Shown here: positions 52,837-61,088 of the stretch, in pieces
Position numbering within the stretch: position 1 is the first letter of the stretch
How the letters are laid out: every line of letters begins with the position of its first letter
Notes under the pieces: generated by a model
Seen by the model: the letters and a program-made list of their open reading frames with translations, nothing else
Database searches by the model: none
Told to the model about the DNA's origin: nothing
DNA from: Shinella zoogloeoides
Lineage (GTDB): Bacteria; Pseudomonadota; Alphaproteobacteria; Rhizobiales; Rhizobiaceae
NCBI RefSeq assembly: GCF_030733845.1
Contig: NZ_CP132311.1
Span: 2,855,501 to 2,919,500 of the forward strand
DNA: 64,000 nucleotides
Direction of reading: 5' to 3'
Position numbers and translations under genes: made by a program

Positions 52837-53612
52837 CGGTCTTCTCCCGGATTGTAACGCTCAGGGCAAATCTGCAACGTTGCAGTAAAGCGGTTTTGCG
52901 GAAAGTCAATCATCTTCATGCGCGCGCATCCACGCGGCGGATTTCGCCCGTGGTTTTGGGAAAGAGCATCGGACGGGGCGCCGGTGGTGCCGCATCGAAA
53001 GTATTTGGTATGACACCTTCCGGCGCCCCGTTCGGCGGTTTGTGCCCGCGTCTTCGGTCTCTCTGCAAGGGCCGGGACAGGGGATGGTTCTCGCCGGTTT
53101 CCGGAAGGGAACATCTCCGTTTTTGCATCCGGCCGCACGCCTTGGCGATCCGGACGGGGAGGCCTCTCCCCGGACTGCTTTCCTTCCGGCGGACGATGCC
53201 GACGCATCCGCCAGTCCCGTCCCCCTTGTGTGCCGCACAGGCACGCCCGGCGCGCCGTTCGGGGCCGTGAAGCGAAGGGTCGGCCCGATGTCCCGTCGCT
53301 TCCCCCGTGTCGCCGGAGGGAGACCATTTTCCGCGGACCCTTTCGATGAAGGCTTACGTCCTTCCCGCACCCAAAGCGCCGACCCCGCCTCGCTGCAACG
53401 CCTTGCAGTGTATCCGCGGCGGGATGCGCGCAGTATAGGCATGGGTCGAGGGGGTGGGGAAATTCGAGGGCGCTTCTTCCGGGAAATGAGACGGTTGCGG
53501 GCGGGAAATTCCCCGCGCCGCGCCATGGACCGCGCCTCTAAATCAGACGCCCCTTAAATAAGGCTTAGGATTTCGTGCCATAAAGTATCCATGTGCTGGG
53601 ACGGAGACACAC
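52837..53612. other. long structured region without a recognisable gene
   Basis: About 776 bases lack a credible ORF; those present on both strands are low-complexity Arg/Pro-rich frames without ribosome sites. The region is rich in hairpins: a 12-bp perfect stem at 52973-52984/53020-53031 around a 35-nt loop, GTCCGG-type stem at 53149-53174, GGCGGA...TCCGCC at 53188-53212 and CTGCAA-CGCC-TTGCAG at 53393-53408. It does not match RNase P, tmRNA, SRP or 6S RNA by their conserved boxes as far as I can tell. It must contain the bgl and HD-GYP promoters. Confidence 0.5.
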
Positions 53613-54509
53613 GTGGTACGACGCATTCCGAAGCATCTCGTTCGAAAAGGCATGTTCGTCGAATCGGTCGAATGCCCGGACGCCGAATTCTCCAGCCGTC
53701 GCTTCCTCGTGCAATCAGACGAAACCGTACGCGCCATCCTCGCCACGTCGGCGGTCTATGCGCTGGTCAACCCGCAGAAGAGTACGGTCGAAATCGACAC
53801 CAGCACGCCGGCGGCCCGGCAGTCCGAGGAGCGCAAGCGCACGGCCGAGACCGTCGCGGCGGCGACGAGCACCCTGCGCGGCAGTTTCGAGGCGGTGCGG
53901 TTCGGGCAATTGCAGGTCGAGACGCTGGCGCCCGTCGCGGACGAGATCTCCGACCGGATCGACGCCTCGCCGGATGTCTTCCTCAAGGTCACCCGCCTCA
54001 AGACCAAGGACGAGGGCACCTATGTGCATTCGCTGGCGGTGAGCGCGCTGATGATGCGGCTTGCCCGGTCCCTCGGCCATGGCGACGACGCGGTGCGCGA
54101 ACTCGGCGTCGCCGGCCTGCTGCACGATGTCGGCAAGCTCATGGTGCCCAACGCCATCCTGAACAAGAGCGGCGGACTGGAAGCCGACGAGAGGCGCCTC
54201 ATGCGCAGCCATCCCGAGGTCGGCTACCGGCTCCTCCAGGAACAAGGCAGCCTGTCGGACCTCGTCCTCGACATCTGCCGGCACCACCATGAAATGCTTG
54301 ATGGCAGCGGCTATCCGCTCGGCCTGAAGGCAGAGCAGATCAGCCCGGAAATCCGGCTGTCCACCGTCTGCGACGTGTTCGAGGCGCTGACCAGCGCCCG
54401 CCCCTACAAGCGCGCCTGGTCAACGCGGGACGCGCTGAACTGGATGTTCGATCGCGGGCACATGTTCGACAAGAAGCTCGTCATCCGCCTCGGCGGCATC
54501 TTCGCCTGA
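53613..54509 (+). CDS. HD-GYP domain c-di-GMP phosphodiesterase
   Basis: A 298-residue protein: an N-terminal DUF3391 domain (about 1-100, PKHLVRKGMFVESVE) and an HD-GYP domain (about 120-298). Catalytic HD at 171-172 (LLHDVGKLMVPN), the HHHEMLDGSGYP motif (224-235) and the C-terminal DVFEALTSARPYK are intact, predicting hydrolysis of c-di-GMP to GMP or pGpG. Start is GTG at 53613 behind GGAGACAC; an earlier in-frame start is absent. Soluble, no receiver domain. Confidence 0.92.
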   Translation: MVRRIPKHLVRKGMFVESVECPDAEFSSRRFLVQSDETVRAILATSAVYALVNPQKSTVEIDTSTPAARQSEERKRTAETVAAATSTLRGSFEAVRFGQLQVETLAPVADEISDRIDASPDVFLKVTRLKTKDEGTYVHSLAVSALMMRLARSLGHGDDAVRELGVAGLLHDVGKLMVPNAILNKSGGLEADERRLMRSHPEVGYRLLQEQGSLSDLVLDICRHHHEMLDGSGYPLGLKAEQISPEIRLSTVCDVFEALTSARPYKRAWSTRDALNWMFDRGHMFDKKLVIRLGGIFA

Positions 54510-54529
54510 CGCAAGGCCCGGCCGCCGCG

Positions 54530-54635
54530 ATAGAGCATGTCAGGTTCAGATTGAACCAGACATGCTCTAAATTCTTTTGTTTTCGTTTGTCTTTTCGGGA
54601 AAACCGGTTCCCACTTTTCCCTGACAAACTCTAAG
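54530..54635 (-). repeat. short interspersed repeat with hairpin, 3' of the HD-GYP gene
   Basis: A 15-bp imperfect stem (AGAGCATGTCAGGTTCA with TGAACCAGACATGCTCT, 54534-54570) followed by AAATTCTTTTGTTTTC, and a second block ACCGGTTCCC within GGGAAAACC...TTTTCCC. The pattern parallels the element at 13619-13685. The hairpin plus T-rich tract may terminate the HD-GYP transcript. Confidence 0.65.
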
Positions 54636-54655
54636 GCGGCGGCGAGGCCGATGGG

Positions 54656-55840
54656 TCAGACCTTCACCCAGGCGCCGTTCTTCTTCGAGGACTGCACGCA
54701 GGCATCGACGAAGATCATGCCCTTCAGACCGTCGTCCACCGTCGGATAGATGACGGCGGGATCGATCGCGGCGCCGCTCCGCTTTGCGTGGATGGCGCGG
54801 GCGGCTTCCGAATAGATGTTGGCGAAACCTTCGAGATAACCTTCCGGATGCCCGGAGGGCACGCGGCTGACGCGGGCGGCGGCAGCGCCCGAGCCAGCAC
54901 CGTTGCGCGTGATCAGCCGCTTCGGCTCGCCGAAGGGCGTGTACCAGAGATAGTTCGGATCGGCCTGCACCCATTCGAGGCCGCCCTTGGTGCCGTAGAC
55001 GCGGACCTTCAAGCCGTTCTCGTGGCCGGGCGCGACCTGGCTGCACCACAGCGTGCCCTTGGCGGTAACGCCGTCCCTCTCCTTGAAGCGCATCATGACA
55101 TGGGCGTTGTCGTCGAGCCGGCGGCCCGGCACGAAGCTGTCGAGATCGGCGGAGAGCTCCGCGAGCTCCAGGCCCGAGACGAAGCAGCCGAGATTGTAGG
55201 CATGGGTGCCGATATCGCCGGTCGAGCCGCCGGCACCGGACTTGGTCGGGTCGGTGCGCCAGGCGGCCTGCTTCTGGCCGCTCGACTCGATGTCCTCCGT
55301 CAGCCAGTCCTGCGGATATTCCATCTGCACGAGGCGGATCGTGCCGAGCTCACCGTTGGCGACCATCTCGCGCGCCTGCCGGACCATCGGATAGCCGGTA
55401 TAATTGTGGGTGAGCACGAAGAGCGCGTCGCTCTCCTCCGTCAGCTTCTTCAGCTTGCGCGCGTCGCCAAGCGTCGAGGTCAGCGGCTTGTCGCAGATGA
55501 CGTGGATGCCGCGCTTCAGGAATTCCTTGGCCGCTTCGTAATGGACGTGGTTCGGCGTGACGATCGCCACCGCCTCGATGCCGTTCTTCAGCTTCGCCTC
55601 GCGGATCGCCATCTCCTTGAAGCTGGCGTAGCTGCGCGACGGATCGAGGCCCAGCTCGCGCGCCGACTGCTCGGCCTTTTCCGGCGAGGACGAGAGCGCG
55701 CCGGCGACGAGCTCGTATTGATCGTCGAGCCGGGCGGCGATGCGGTGCACCGCGCCGATGAAGGCGCCTGAGCCCCCGCCGACCATGCCGAGCCGGATGC
55801 GAGGCTGCCGCGTGTCGCTTGCGCTTCCTTCGATTGCCAT
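54656..55840 (-). CDS. Gfo/Idh/MocA family oxidoreductase
   Basis: A 394-residue NAD(P)-dependent sugar or inositol oxidoreductase. Rossmann start LGMVGGGSGAFIGAVHRIAA (about 16-36), the CDKPLT motif (family EKP, Lys catalytic) near residue 117, and GAGGSTGDIGTHAYNLGCF with the catalytic Asp and His. It is the last gene of the sugar cluster, following the isomerase across repeat copy B (147 nt). Likely oxidises the imported sugar or an inositol; the substrate cannot be fixed from sequence. Confidence 0.9.
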   Translation of the reverse strand: MAIEGSASDTRQPRIRLGMVGGGSGAFIGAVHRIAARLDDQYELVAGALSSSPEKAEQSARELGLDPSRSYASFKEMAIREAKLKNGIEAVAIVTPNHVHYEAAKEFLKRGIHVICDKPLTSTLGDARKLKKLTEESDALFVLTHNYTGYPMVRQAREMVANGELGTIRLVQMEYPQDWLTEDIESSGQKQAAWRTDPTKSGAGGSTGDIGTHAYNLGCFVSGLELAELSADLDSFVPGRRLDDNAHVMMRFKERDGVTAKGTLWCSQVAPGHENGLKVRVYGTKGGLEWVQADPNYLWYTPFGEPKRLITRNGAGSGAAAARVSRVPSGHPEGYLEGFANIYSEAARAIHAKRSGAAIDPAVIYPTVDDGLKGMIFVDACVQSSKKNGAWVKV

Positions 55841-55871
55841 GATTTTCTCCTCAGACCTACATTCGTGAAAA

Positions 55872-55982
55872 AGACCCCCTCTGGCCTGCTGGCCATCTCC
55901 CCCACAAGGGGGGAGAAGACACGCGGCACCGCCGCGGCTTAAGTCCCTCCCCCTTGTGGGGAGGGGTTGGGGAGGGGTCTTG
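55872..55982. repeat. palindromic repeat element, copy B
   Basis: Inverted arms: AAGACCCCCTCTGGCCTGCT with CATCTCCCCCACAAGGGGGG (55870-55916) and CCCTCCCCCTTGTGGGGAGG ending GGGGTCTTG (55942-55982), around a 25-bp centre. Ends AAGACCCC and GGGGTCTT are exact complements. It lies between the isomerase stop and the oxidoreductase start, inside the operon, where it could reduce read-through. Confidence 0.85.
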
Positions 55983-55987
55983 ACTGC

Positions 55988-57040
55988 CTAGAGCCCCAGC
56001 ATGCGCCGGTTGGCCGCCTCGTCCGTGCCCGCGTCGGCGAAATCGTCGAAGGCCTTTTCCGTCACGCGGATGATGTGCGCCTTGACGAATTCCGCGCCCT
56101 CGCGCGCGCCGTCCTCCGGATGCTTCAGCGCGCATTCCCACTCGACCACGGCCCAGCCGGCAAAGTCGTTGGCGGCCATCTTGGAGAAGACGGCGCCGAA
56201 ATCGACCTGGCCGTCGCCGAGCGAGCGGAAGCGGCCGGCGCGGTTCACCCAGCCCTGGTAGCCGCCATAGACGCCCTGCCGGCCGGTCGGGTTGAACTCG
56301 GCATCCTTCACATGGAACATGCGGATGCGGTCCTTGTAGATGTCGATATTGTCGAGATAGTCGAGGCACTGCAGCACGTAGTGCGAGGGATCGTAAAGCA
56401 TGCAGGCGCGGGCATGGTTGCCGGTGCGCTCCAGGAACATCTCGTAGGTGATGCCGTCGTGCAGGTCCTCGCCGGGATGGATCTCGTAGCAGACGTCGAC
56501 GCCGTTGTCCTCGGCATGGTCGAGGATCGGCTTCCAGCGCTTCGCCAGCTCGTCAAAGGCGGTCTCCACCAGACCGGCCGGGCGCTGCGGCCAGGGATAG
56601 ACGAAGGGCCAGGCGAGCGCGCCAGAGAAGCTGGCCATGGCGTCGAGCCCGAGGTTCCGCGAGGCCGTCAGCGCCATCTTCACCTGCTCGACGGCCCATT
56701 CCTGCCGCGCCTTCGGATTGCCGCGCACCTCGGGCGCCGCAAAGCCGTCGAAGGCCTCGTCATAGGCGGGGTGCACGGCGACGAGCTGGCCCTGGAGATG
56801 CGTGGAAAGTTCGGTGACCTCGACGCCGTTCTCGCGCGCCTTGCCGGCGAATTCGTCGCAATAGTCCTTGGAGGAGGCCGCCTTCTTCAGGTCGATGAGG
56901 CGCGAATCCCAGGTCGGGACCTGCACGCCCCTGTAGCCGATATCGGCCGCCCATTTGGTGATCGCGTCCCAGGAGTTGAACGGCGCGGCATCGCCGGCGA
57001 ACTGAGCGAGAAACAGGCCGGGCCCCTTGATCGTCTTCAT
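55988..57040 (-). CDS. sugar phosphate isomerase/epimerase (xylose isomerase-like TIM barrel)
   Basis: A 350-residue AP-endonuclease-2/IolE-type barrel. Metal-site acids and histidines appear in family order: VCYEIHPGEDLHDG, LYDPSHYVLQ, MFHVKDAEFNP and VVEWECAL. ATG at 57040 follows GGAGGAAGCC; the upstream frame extension is unlikely. Paired with a Gfo/Idh/MocA enzyme, a common combination for inositol or keto-sugar catabolism. An 18-bp palindrome sits 54-71 bp upstream of the start. Confidence 0.9.
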   Translation of the reverse strand: MKTIKGPGLFLAQFAGDAAPFNSWDAITKWAADIGYRGVQVPTWDSRLIDLKKAASSKDYCDEFAGKARENGVEVTELSTHLQGQLVAVHPAYDEAFDGFAAPEVRGNPKARQEWAVEQVKMALTASRNLGLDAMASFSGALAWPFVYPWPQRPAGLVETAFDELAKRWKPILDHAEDNGVDVCYEIHPGEDLHDGITYEMFLERTGNHARACMLYDPSHYVLQCLDYLDNIDIYKDRIRMFHVKDAEFNPTGRQGVYGGYQGWVNRAGRFRSLGDGQVDFGAVFSKMAANDFAGWAVVEWECALKHPEDGAREGAEFVKAHIIRVTEKAFDDFADAGTDEAANRRMLGL

Positions 57041-57093
57041 CTTTGGCTTCCTCCCATGGACCCGACCGCGCTTCCGGTCGGTCTCGAATATTC

Positions 57094-57111
57094 CTGCGGT
57101 ACGTACCGCAG
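57094..57111. promoter_or_regulatory. perfect 18-bp palindrome upstream of the isomerase gene
   Basis: CTGCGGTACGTACCGCAG, a perfect dyad with central CG, in the 181-bp gap between the binding-protein gene and the isomerase gene. It resembles LacI/GntR-type operators in symmetry. A hairpin CCGACCG...CGGTCGG (57062-57081) follows nearer the gene. Confidence 0.55.
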
Positions 57112-57172
57112 CGCGTGGAAAGCTATCGGCCTTTGACGGCTCAGGCAATGCGGAATGCCTGTCTCGGCCGGG

Positions 57173-57204
57173 AAAAAACCGCCCGGGTCATGACGCCCGG
57201 GCGG
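57173..57204 (-). terminator. terminator after the sugar-binding protein gene
   Basis: A 9-bp stem (CCGCCCGGG with CCCGGGCGG, arms 57179-57187 and 57196-57204), 8-nt loop, and six T on the minus strand (57178-57173). It lies 18 nt beyond the binding-protein stop, so transcription of isomerase and oxidoreductase either reads through or uses its own promoter. Confidence 0.88.
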
Positions 57205-57221
57205 CTCGCGTCGTCTTCAGA

Positions 57222-58175
57222 TCAGAACGGGGAGTCCGGGAAGTAGAAGTCCTTCGCGTTGTCCTTCGTGATCAGCGTGGCGTCGATCGTGTAGACGCCG
57301 CGGACCGGGACCTGGCCGTAGAAGTTGGCGGCGGTCATTTCGAGCGCGGTGCCGACCATTGCCGGCGGATAGAGCACGTCGACCGGGATCATCTTGTCGC
57401 CGTCCATGACCTTCTTGATCATGTCCTTCGAGCCGGCGCCGGCCACGACATACTGGATGTCCGTGCGGCCGGCCTGCTCGATGGCCTGCAGCACGCCTAC
57501 GGCCATGTCGTCGTCCTGGCACCATACGACGTCGATCTTCTGGTACTTGGTCAGGTAGTCCTGCATGACCTTGAAGGCGTCGTCGCGGTTCCAGTTACCG
57601 TACTGGCGGTCGAGAACCTTGACGCTGGAGCCTTCGATGCCCTTGTCGAAGCCGTTCTGGCGTTCCTGGTCGATCGGGATCGGCATGCCGCGGATCACGA
57701 CGACTTCGGCTTCCGGCGTCGTCGTCTTGATGTACTCGCCTGCCGTCTGGCCGAGCGCGAAGTTGTTGCCGGCGACGTAAAGGTCACGCACCGAATTGTC
57801 GTTGACGCTCGGCGCACGGTCGACGAGGGAGACGAACGTTCCCTTGTCCTTGATCTCCTTGATGGCGTTGACGAGCGGATCGGGATCCGTCGGCAGGATG
57901 ACGAGCGCGTCGATGCCCTGCGTCGCAAGGTCCTGCACGGCATTCGCCTGACTGGCCGGATCGGGGGACGTCTTGACGACGACGTTGAGGCCCGGATGGC
58001 TCTCCATCAGCTGCTTGGCGACGCGCTCGGCGTGATAGATCACGCCCGCGGTCCAGCCATGGCTCGCGGCCGGGATCGAAACGCCGATCGTCACCTTCTT
58101 TTCTTCCTGAGCGTGCACGACGCCGGCGACGAGAGCCATTGCCGCGACCGTCAGGCCCAACAGTTTCTTGCGCAT
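57222..58175 (-). CDS. sugar ABC transporter substrate-binding protein (ribose type)
   Basis: A 317-residue periplasmic-binding protein of the cluster B/RbsB type. Signal peptide MRKKLLGLTVAAMALVAGVV ends at HAQ; the mature start KKVTIGVSIPAASHGWTAGV and DALVILPTDPDPL / WCQDDDMAVGVL segments are typical. ATG at 58175 follows GGGAGGAAACTC. It lies after permease and ATPase genes in one operon; a 12-bp stem-loop precedes it and a terminator follows, an arrangement that often gives extra binding-protein mRNA. Sugar unknown. Confidence 0.93.
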   Translation of the reverse strand: MRKKLLGLTVAAMALVAGVVHAQEEKKVTIGVSIPAASHGWTAGVIYHAERVAKQLMESHPGLNVVVKTSPDPASQANAVQDLATQGIDALVILPTDPDPLVNAIKEIKDKGTFVSLVDRAPSVNDNSVRDLYVAGNNFALGQTAGEYIKTTTPEAEVVVIRGMPIPIDQERQNGFDKGIEGSSVKVLDRQYGNWNRDDAFKVMQDYLTKYQKIDVVWCQDDDMAVGVLQAIEQAGRTDIQYVVAGAGSKDMIKKVMDGDKMIPVDVLYPPAMVGTALEMTAANFYGQVPVRGVYTIDATLITKDNAKDFYFPDSPF

Positions 58176-58239
58176 GAGTTTCCTCCCAAAAGCAGGTCTT
58201 CCTTCGTCACCGGGGACCCGTGAACCCGGCTCTTTCCCC

Positions 58240-58272
58240 GCAGCACCGGCAGTTTGCGCATGCCGGTGCTGC
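58240..58272 (-). other. intra-operon stem-loop before the binding-protein gene
   Basis: A perfect 12-bp stem (GCAGCACCGGCA, arms 58240-58251 and 58261-58272) with a 9-nt loop, 6 nt after the permease stop and 64 nt before the binding-protein start. No T-run. Such stems commonly stabilise or process segments of ABC operon mRNA. Confidence 0.7.
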
Positions 58273-58278
58273 CTGGCC

Positions 58279-59289
58279 TCACGATTTCCGCACCAGCGAA
58301 CGCTGGACGAGCATCGCAATGATGATGATCGCGCCCTGAATGGCCCCGATCAGGTATTCGCTGATGAAGTTGGACAGCAGCATGATGTTGCCGACCAGTT
58401 CGAGAATGAAGGCGCCGCAGATCGTGCCCCAGACGCGCCCCGCCCCGCCCTTCAGCGCCGTGCCGCCGACGACGACCGCGGTGATCGCCTGCAGCTCCCA
58501 CAGGATGCCCGTGGTGGCCGAGGTGGAGCCGAGGCGCGGCACGTAGAGCAGCACGGCGATGGCGACGCACAGGCCCTGGATGACGAAGGCGATGGTGCGC
58601 ACCCGGTTGACCGGAATGCCCGAATAGCGCGCGACGTCGCTGTTCGAGCCGACGGCGACGACATGGCGGCCGTAGCGCGTGCGGTAGAGGATGAACGCGG
58701 CGACGCTCGTGACGGCGAGAATGACGACGATCGGGATCGGCACGCCGAACAGCGTCCCGAAATAGGCCGGACGGTAGAGCGCCTGCAATTCCGGCTCGCG
58801 AAGCGTGATCGCGCCGCCCTGCGAGAGCCATGTCGTCAGGCCGCGATAGATGCCCATCGTGCCGAGCGTGGCGATGAAGGGCTCGATCTTGCCGACCGTC
58901 GTGATGAGGCCGTTCAGAAGCCCGCAGCCCGCGCCGATGACGATGGTGAGCACGATCGCCGCCGTCAGCATCAACGACGGATCGGCGATGGCGCCGGAAT
59001 TCATGAAGAGGATCATGAGCGAGGCGACGAAGGCCACCATCGAGCCGACCGAGAGGTCGAGGTCGCCCGAGGAGATGACGAAGGTCGCGCCGACCGCGAC
59101 GATGGCGATGAAGGCGCTGCGCGTCGCGACATTCGCCAGGTTGGTCAGTCCGATGAAATTGGGGTTCACCAGCGCGCCGACGACGAGAAGCAGCGCCAGC
59201 GCCGCAAAGGGCGCGACGGCCCTGAGATCGACGTCCCGCCAGCTTCGGCCCCTCGCCTTCGTTTCGCCCGCCTCTTCGCTTGCCGTCAT
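58279..59289 (-). CDS. sugar ABC transporter permease (ribose type)
   Basis: A 336-residue BPD_transp_2 permease with about nine to ten membrane helices. The core signature GANCG-type region appears as VVGGTALKGGAGRVWGTICG, and NVATRSAFIAIVAVGATFVI, SSGDLDLSVGSMVAF are typical RbsC segments. It follows the ATPase gene by 47 nt and precedes the binding protein. Forms the inner-membrane channel as a homodimer. Confidence 0.94.
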   Translation of the reverse strand: MTASEEAGETKARGRSWRDVDLRAVAPFAALALLLVVGALVNPNFIGLTNLANVATRSAFIAIVAVGATFVISSGDLDLSVGSMVAFVASLMILFMNSGAIADPSLMLTAAIVLTIVIGAGCGLLNGLITTVGKIEPFIATLGTMGIYRGLTTWLSQGGAITLREPELQALYRPAYFGTLFGVPIPIVVILAVTSVAAFILYRTRYGRHVVAVGSNSDVARYSGIPVNRVRTIAFVIQGLCVAIAVLLYVPRLGSTSATTGILWELQAITAVVVGGTALKGGAGRVWGTICGAFILELVGNIMLLSNFISEYLIGAIQGAIIIIAMLVQRSLVRKS

Positions 59290-59336
59290 GGTCGTCCCCG
59301 CGTGACTTCGTTATGGTGATGCAGCCGGCTTTTCGC

Positions 59337-60863
59337 TCAGGCCGCGGTCTTCTTCTTCAGGCCCGCCGAATAGCGCATGATCTCCTGCTCGGAGATCTCC
59401 TCGCCTTCGAGAATGCCGACGATCCGCCCTTCCCGCATGACGGCGACGCGTGTGCACAGGCCGATGATCTCCGGCATCTCCGAGGAGACGACGATGATCG
59501 ACTTGCCGTCGCGGGCGAGCGCCGAGATGAAGTGGTAGATCTGCTGCTTGGTGCCGACATCGATGCCGCGCGTCGGCTCGTCGATGATGATGACGTCGGG
59601 CTCGGTCTCCATGACCTTGGCGAGCAGCAGCTTCTGCTGGTTGCCGCCAGACATGCGGCCGGCGACGACGCGCCCGTCGCGCACGCGGATGTCGAAACGG
59701 CGGCGGGCGCGCTCCAGCGCGGCGGCCTCGCTCTTCGGGCTGAGATAGCCGTAGTTGCCGTGCTTTTCCAGCGATTGCAGCGTGAGGTTCGCCGTCATGC
59801 GCGAGTTGAGCAGCAGGCCCTTGTGCTTGCGGTCCTTGGTCATGTAGGCGATGCCGACGCGGTTGGCGGCATGCACGTCGCCGCCCGGCACGCTTTCGCC
59901 GCGCACGGAAACCTCGCCGGCAAGGCGCGAGCGCAGGCCCGCGACCGCCTCCATCAGCTCCGACCGGCCCGAGCCGATCAGGCCGGAAAAGCCGAGGATC
60001 TCGCCCTTGCGCACCTCGAAGCTGGCATCCTTGACGTAATGCGTCGAAAGCCCCTGGACGGAAAGCGTCACCTCCTCATCCACGCTCGGCTCCTGCTTGG
60101 CAGGATAGAGACTGGAAAGTTCGCGCCCGACCATGAGCTGGGCGATGGATTCGCCATCAAGAATGCTCGTCGGCGCGGTCTTAACCCATTGCCCGTCGCG
60201 CAGCACCGTCACGCGGTCGGTCAGTTCCATCACTTCGTCCAGCTTGTGCGAGACGAAGACGAAGGACGTGCCCTTCTCGCGCAGCTTGCGCACCTGGCGA
60301 AACAGGTAGTTTGTCTCCTCGCGGGAGAGGACGGCCGTCGGCTCGTCCATGAAGATGATGCGCGCATCGCGGCTGATTGCCTTGGCGATCTCGACCATCT
60401 GCTTGTCGGCGATGGAGAGCGAGCTGATCAGCGCGTTCTCGTCGACATGGGAGCCGAGCTGGTCGAGCACGCGGCGCGTTTCAGCGCGCATGAACTTGCG
60501 GTCGAGCACGCCGAAGCGCGTGACCTCCCGGCCGAGGAACAGGCTCTCCGTTACGGTGAGGTGTTCGGCGAGATTGAATTCCTGGTGGATGATGACGATG
60601 CCGAGCGCTTCGGCCTGGCCGTTCGGCGGCAGCTTGACCGACTGACCGTCGAGCAGGATTTCGCCGGAGGTCGGCTGCTCGAAGCCGGAGAGGATCTTCA
60701 CGAGCGTCGACTTGCCGGCGCCGTTCTCACCCATCAAGGCATGGATTTCGCCGGCGTGCAGCTCGAAATTGACGCTGAACAGCACCTGTACGCCGTTGAA
60801 AGACTTGCTGATGCGGCGTGCAGCCAGAACGACGGGAGCCCCGTCGGCAGCGTCCGGATTCAT
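59337..60863 (-). CDS. sugar ABC transporter ATP-binding protein (ribose type)
   Basis: A 508-residue protein with two ABC modules. First module: Walker A GENGAGKSTLVKIL, signature LSIADKQMVEIAKA, Walker B IIFMDEPTAVLS. Second module: degenerate Walker A GLIGSGRSELMEAV, signature MSGGNQQKLLLAKV, Walker B VIIIDEPTRGID. This asymmetry is the norm for RbsA/AraG-type proteins. It is the first gene of the operon; two LacI-type operators lie 41-75 bp upstream. Confidence 0.95.
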   Translation of the reverse strand: MNPDAADGAPVVLAARRISKSFNGVQVLFSVNFELHAGEIHALMGENGAGKSTLVKILSGFEQPTSGEILLDGQSVKLPPNGQAEALGIVIIHQEFNLAEHLTVTESLFLGREVTRFGVLDRKFMRAETRRVLDQLGSHVDENALISSLSIADKQMVEIAKAISRDARIIFMDEPTAVLSREETNYLFRQVRKLREKGTSFVFVSHKLDEVMELTDRVTVLRDGQWVKTAPTSILDGESIAQLMVGRELSSLYPAKQEPSVDEEVTLSVQGLSTHYVKDASFEVRKGEILGFSGLIGSGRSELMEAVAGLRSRLAGEVSVRGESVPGGDVHAANRVGIAYMTKDRKHKGLLLNSRMTANLTLQSLEKHGNYGYLSPKSEAAALERARRRFDIRVRDGRVVAGRMSGGNQQKLLLAKVMETEPDVIIIDEPTRGIDVGTKQQIYHFISALARDGKSIIVVSSEMPEIIGLCTRVAVMREGRIVGILEGEEISEQEIMRYSAGLKKKTAA

Positions 60864-60903
60864 GGATTTCCTCCCTGCGGCTCCTCGACCGCTTGAAGGA
60901 TGA

Positions 60904-60938
60904 TGTAAACCTTTACACTGCTTATGTAAAGGTTTACA
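60904..60938. promoter_or_regulatory. tandem LacI-family operators
   Basis: TGTAAACCTTTACA (60904-60917) and TGTAAAGGTTTACA (60925-60938), each nearly palindromic and each the reverse complement of the other, centres 21 bp apart (two helical turns). They lie between the ABC operon and the divergent LacI gene and match the general LacI operator form TGTAAAC-GTTTACA. Likely binding sites of the neighbouring repressor, controlling the operon and possibly itself. Confidence 0.85.
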
Positions 60939-61088
60939 TCATTGGATATCAGGAATTTTCACCAAGCGCCGTTTGACCCGCGGGCCAGTCTGTGTAGTGT
61001 CCCCGCAAATCCTTGGTTTCCGCGATTGCCGACGCTTCACGCGCCGCCTTTGTGAAGCCGCCATCGCCGAGTGGGAGCCAGTTTGTCG

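Noticed and set aside
53042..53557. 171-codon frame in the orphan region
   Set aside because: Arg/Pro/Ser-rich, no ribosome site, crosses several hairpins and has an equally long frame on the other strand.
52837..53612. Known housekeeping RNA (RNase P, tmRNA, 6S, cobalamin riboswitch)
   Set aside because: The conserved boxes I would expect (for example GAGGAAAGTCCGGGC or GCCACTG) are not present; only an unassigned structured region is reported.
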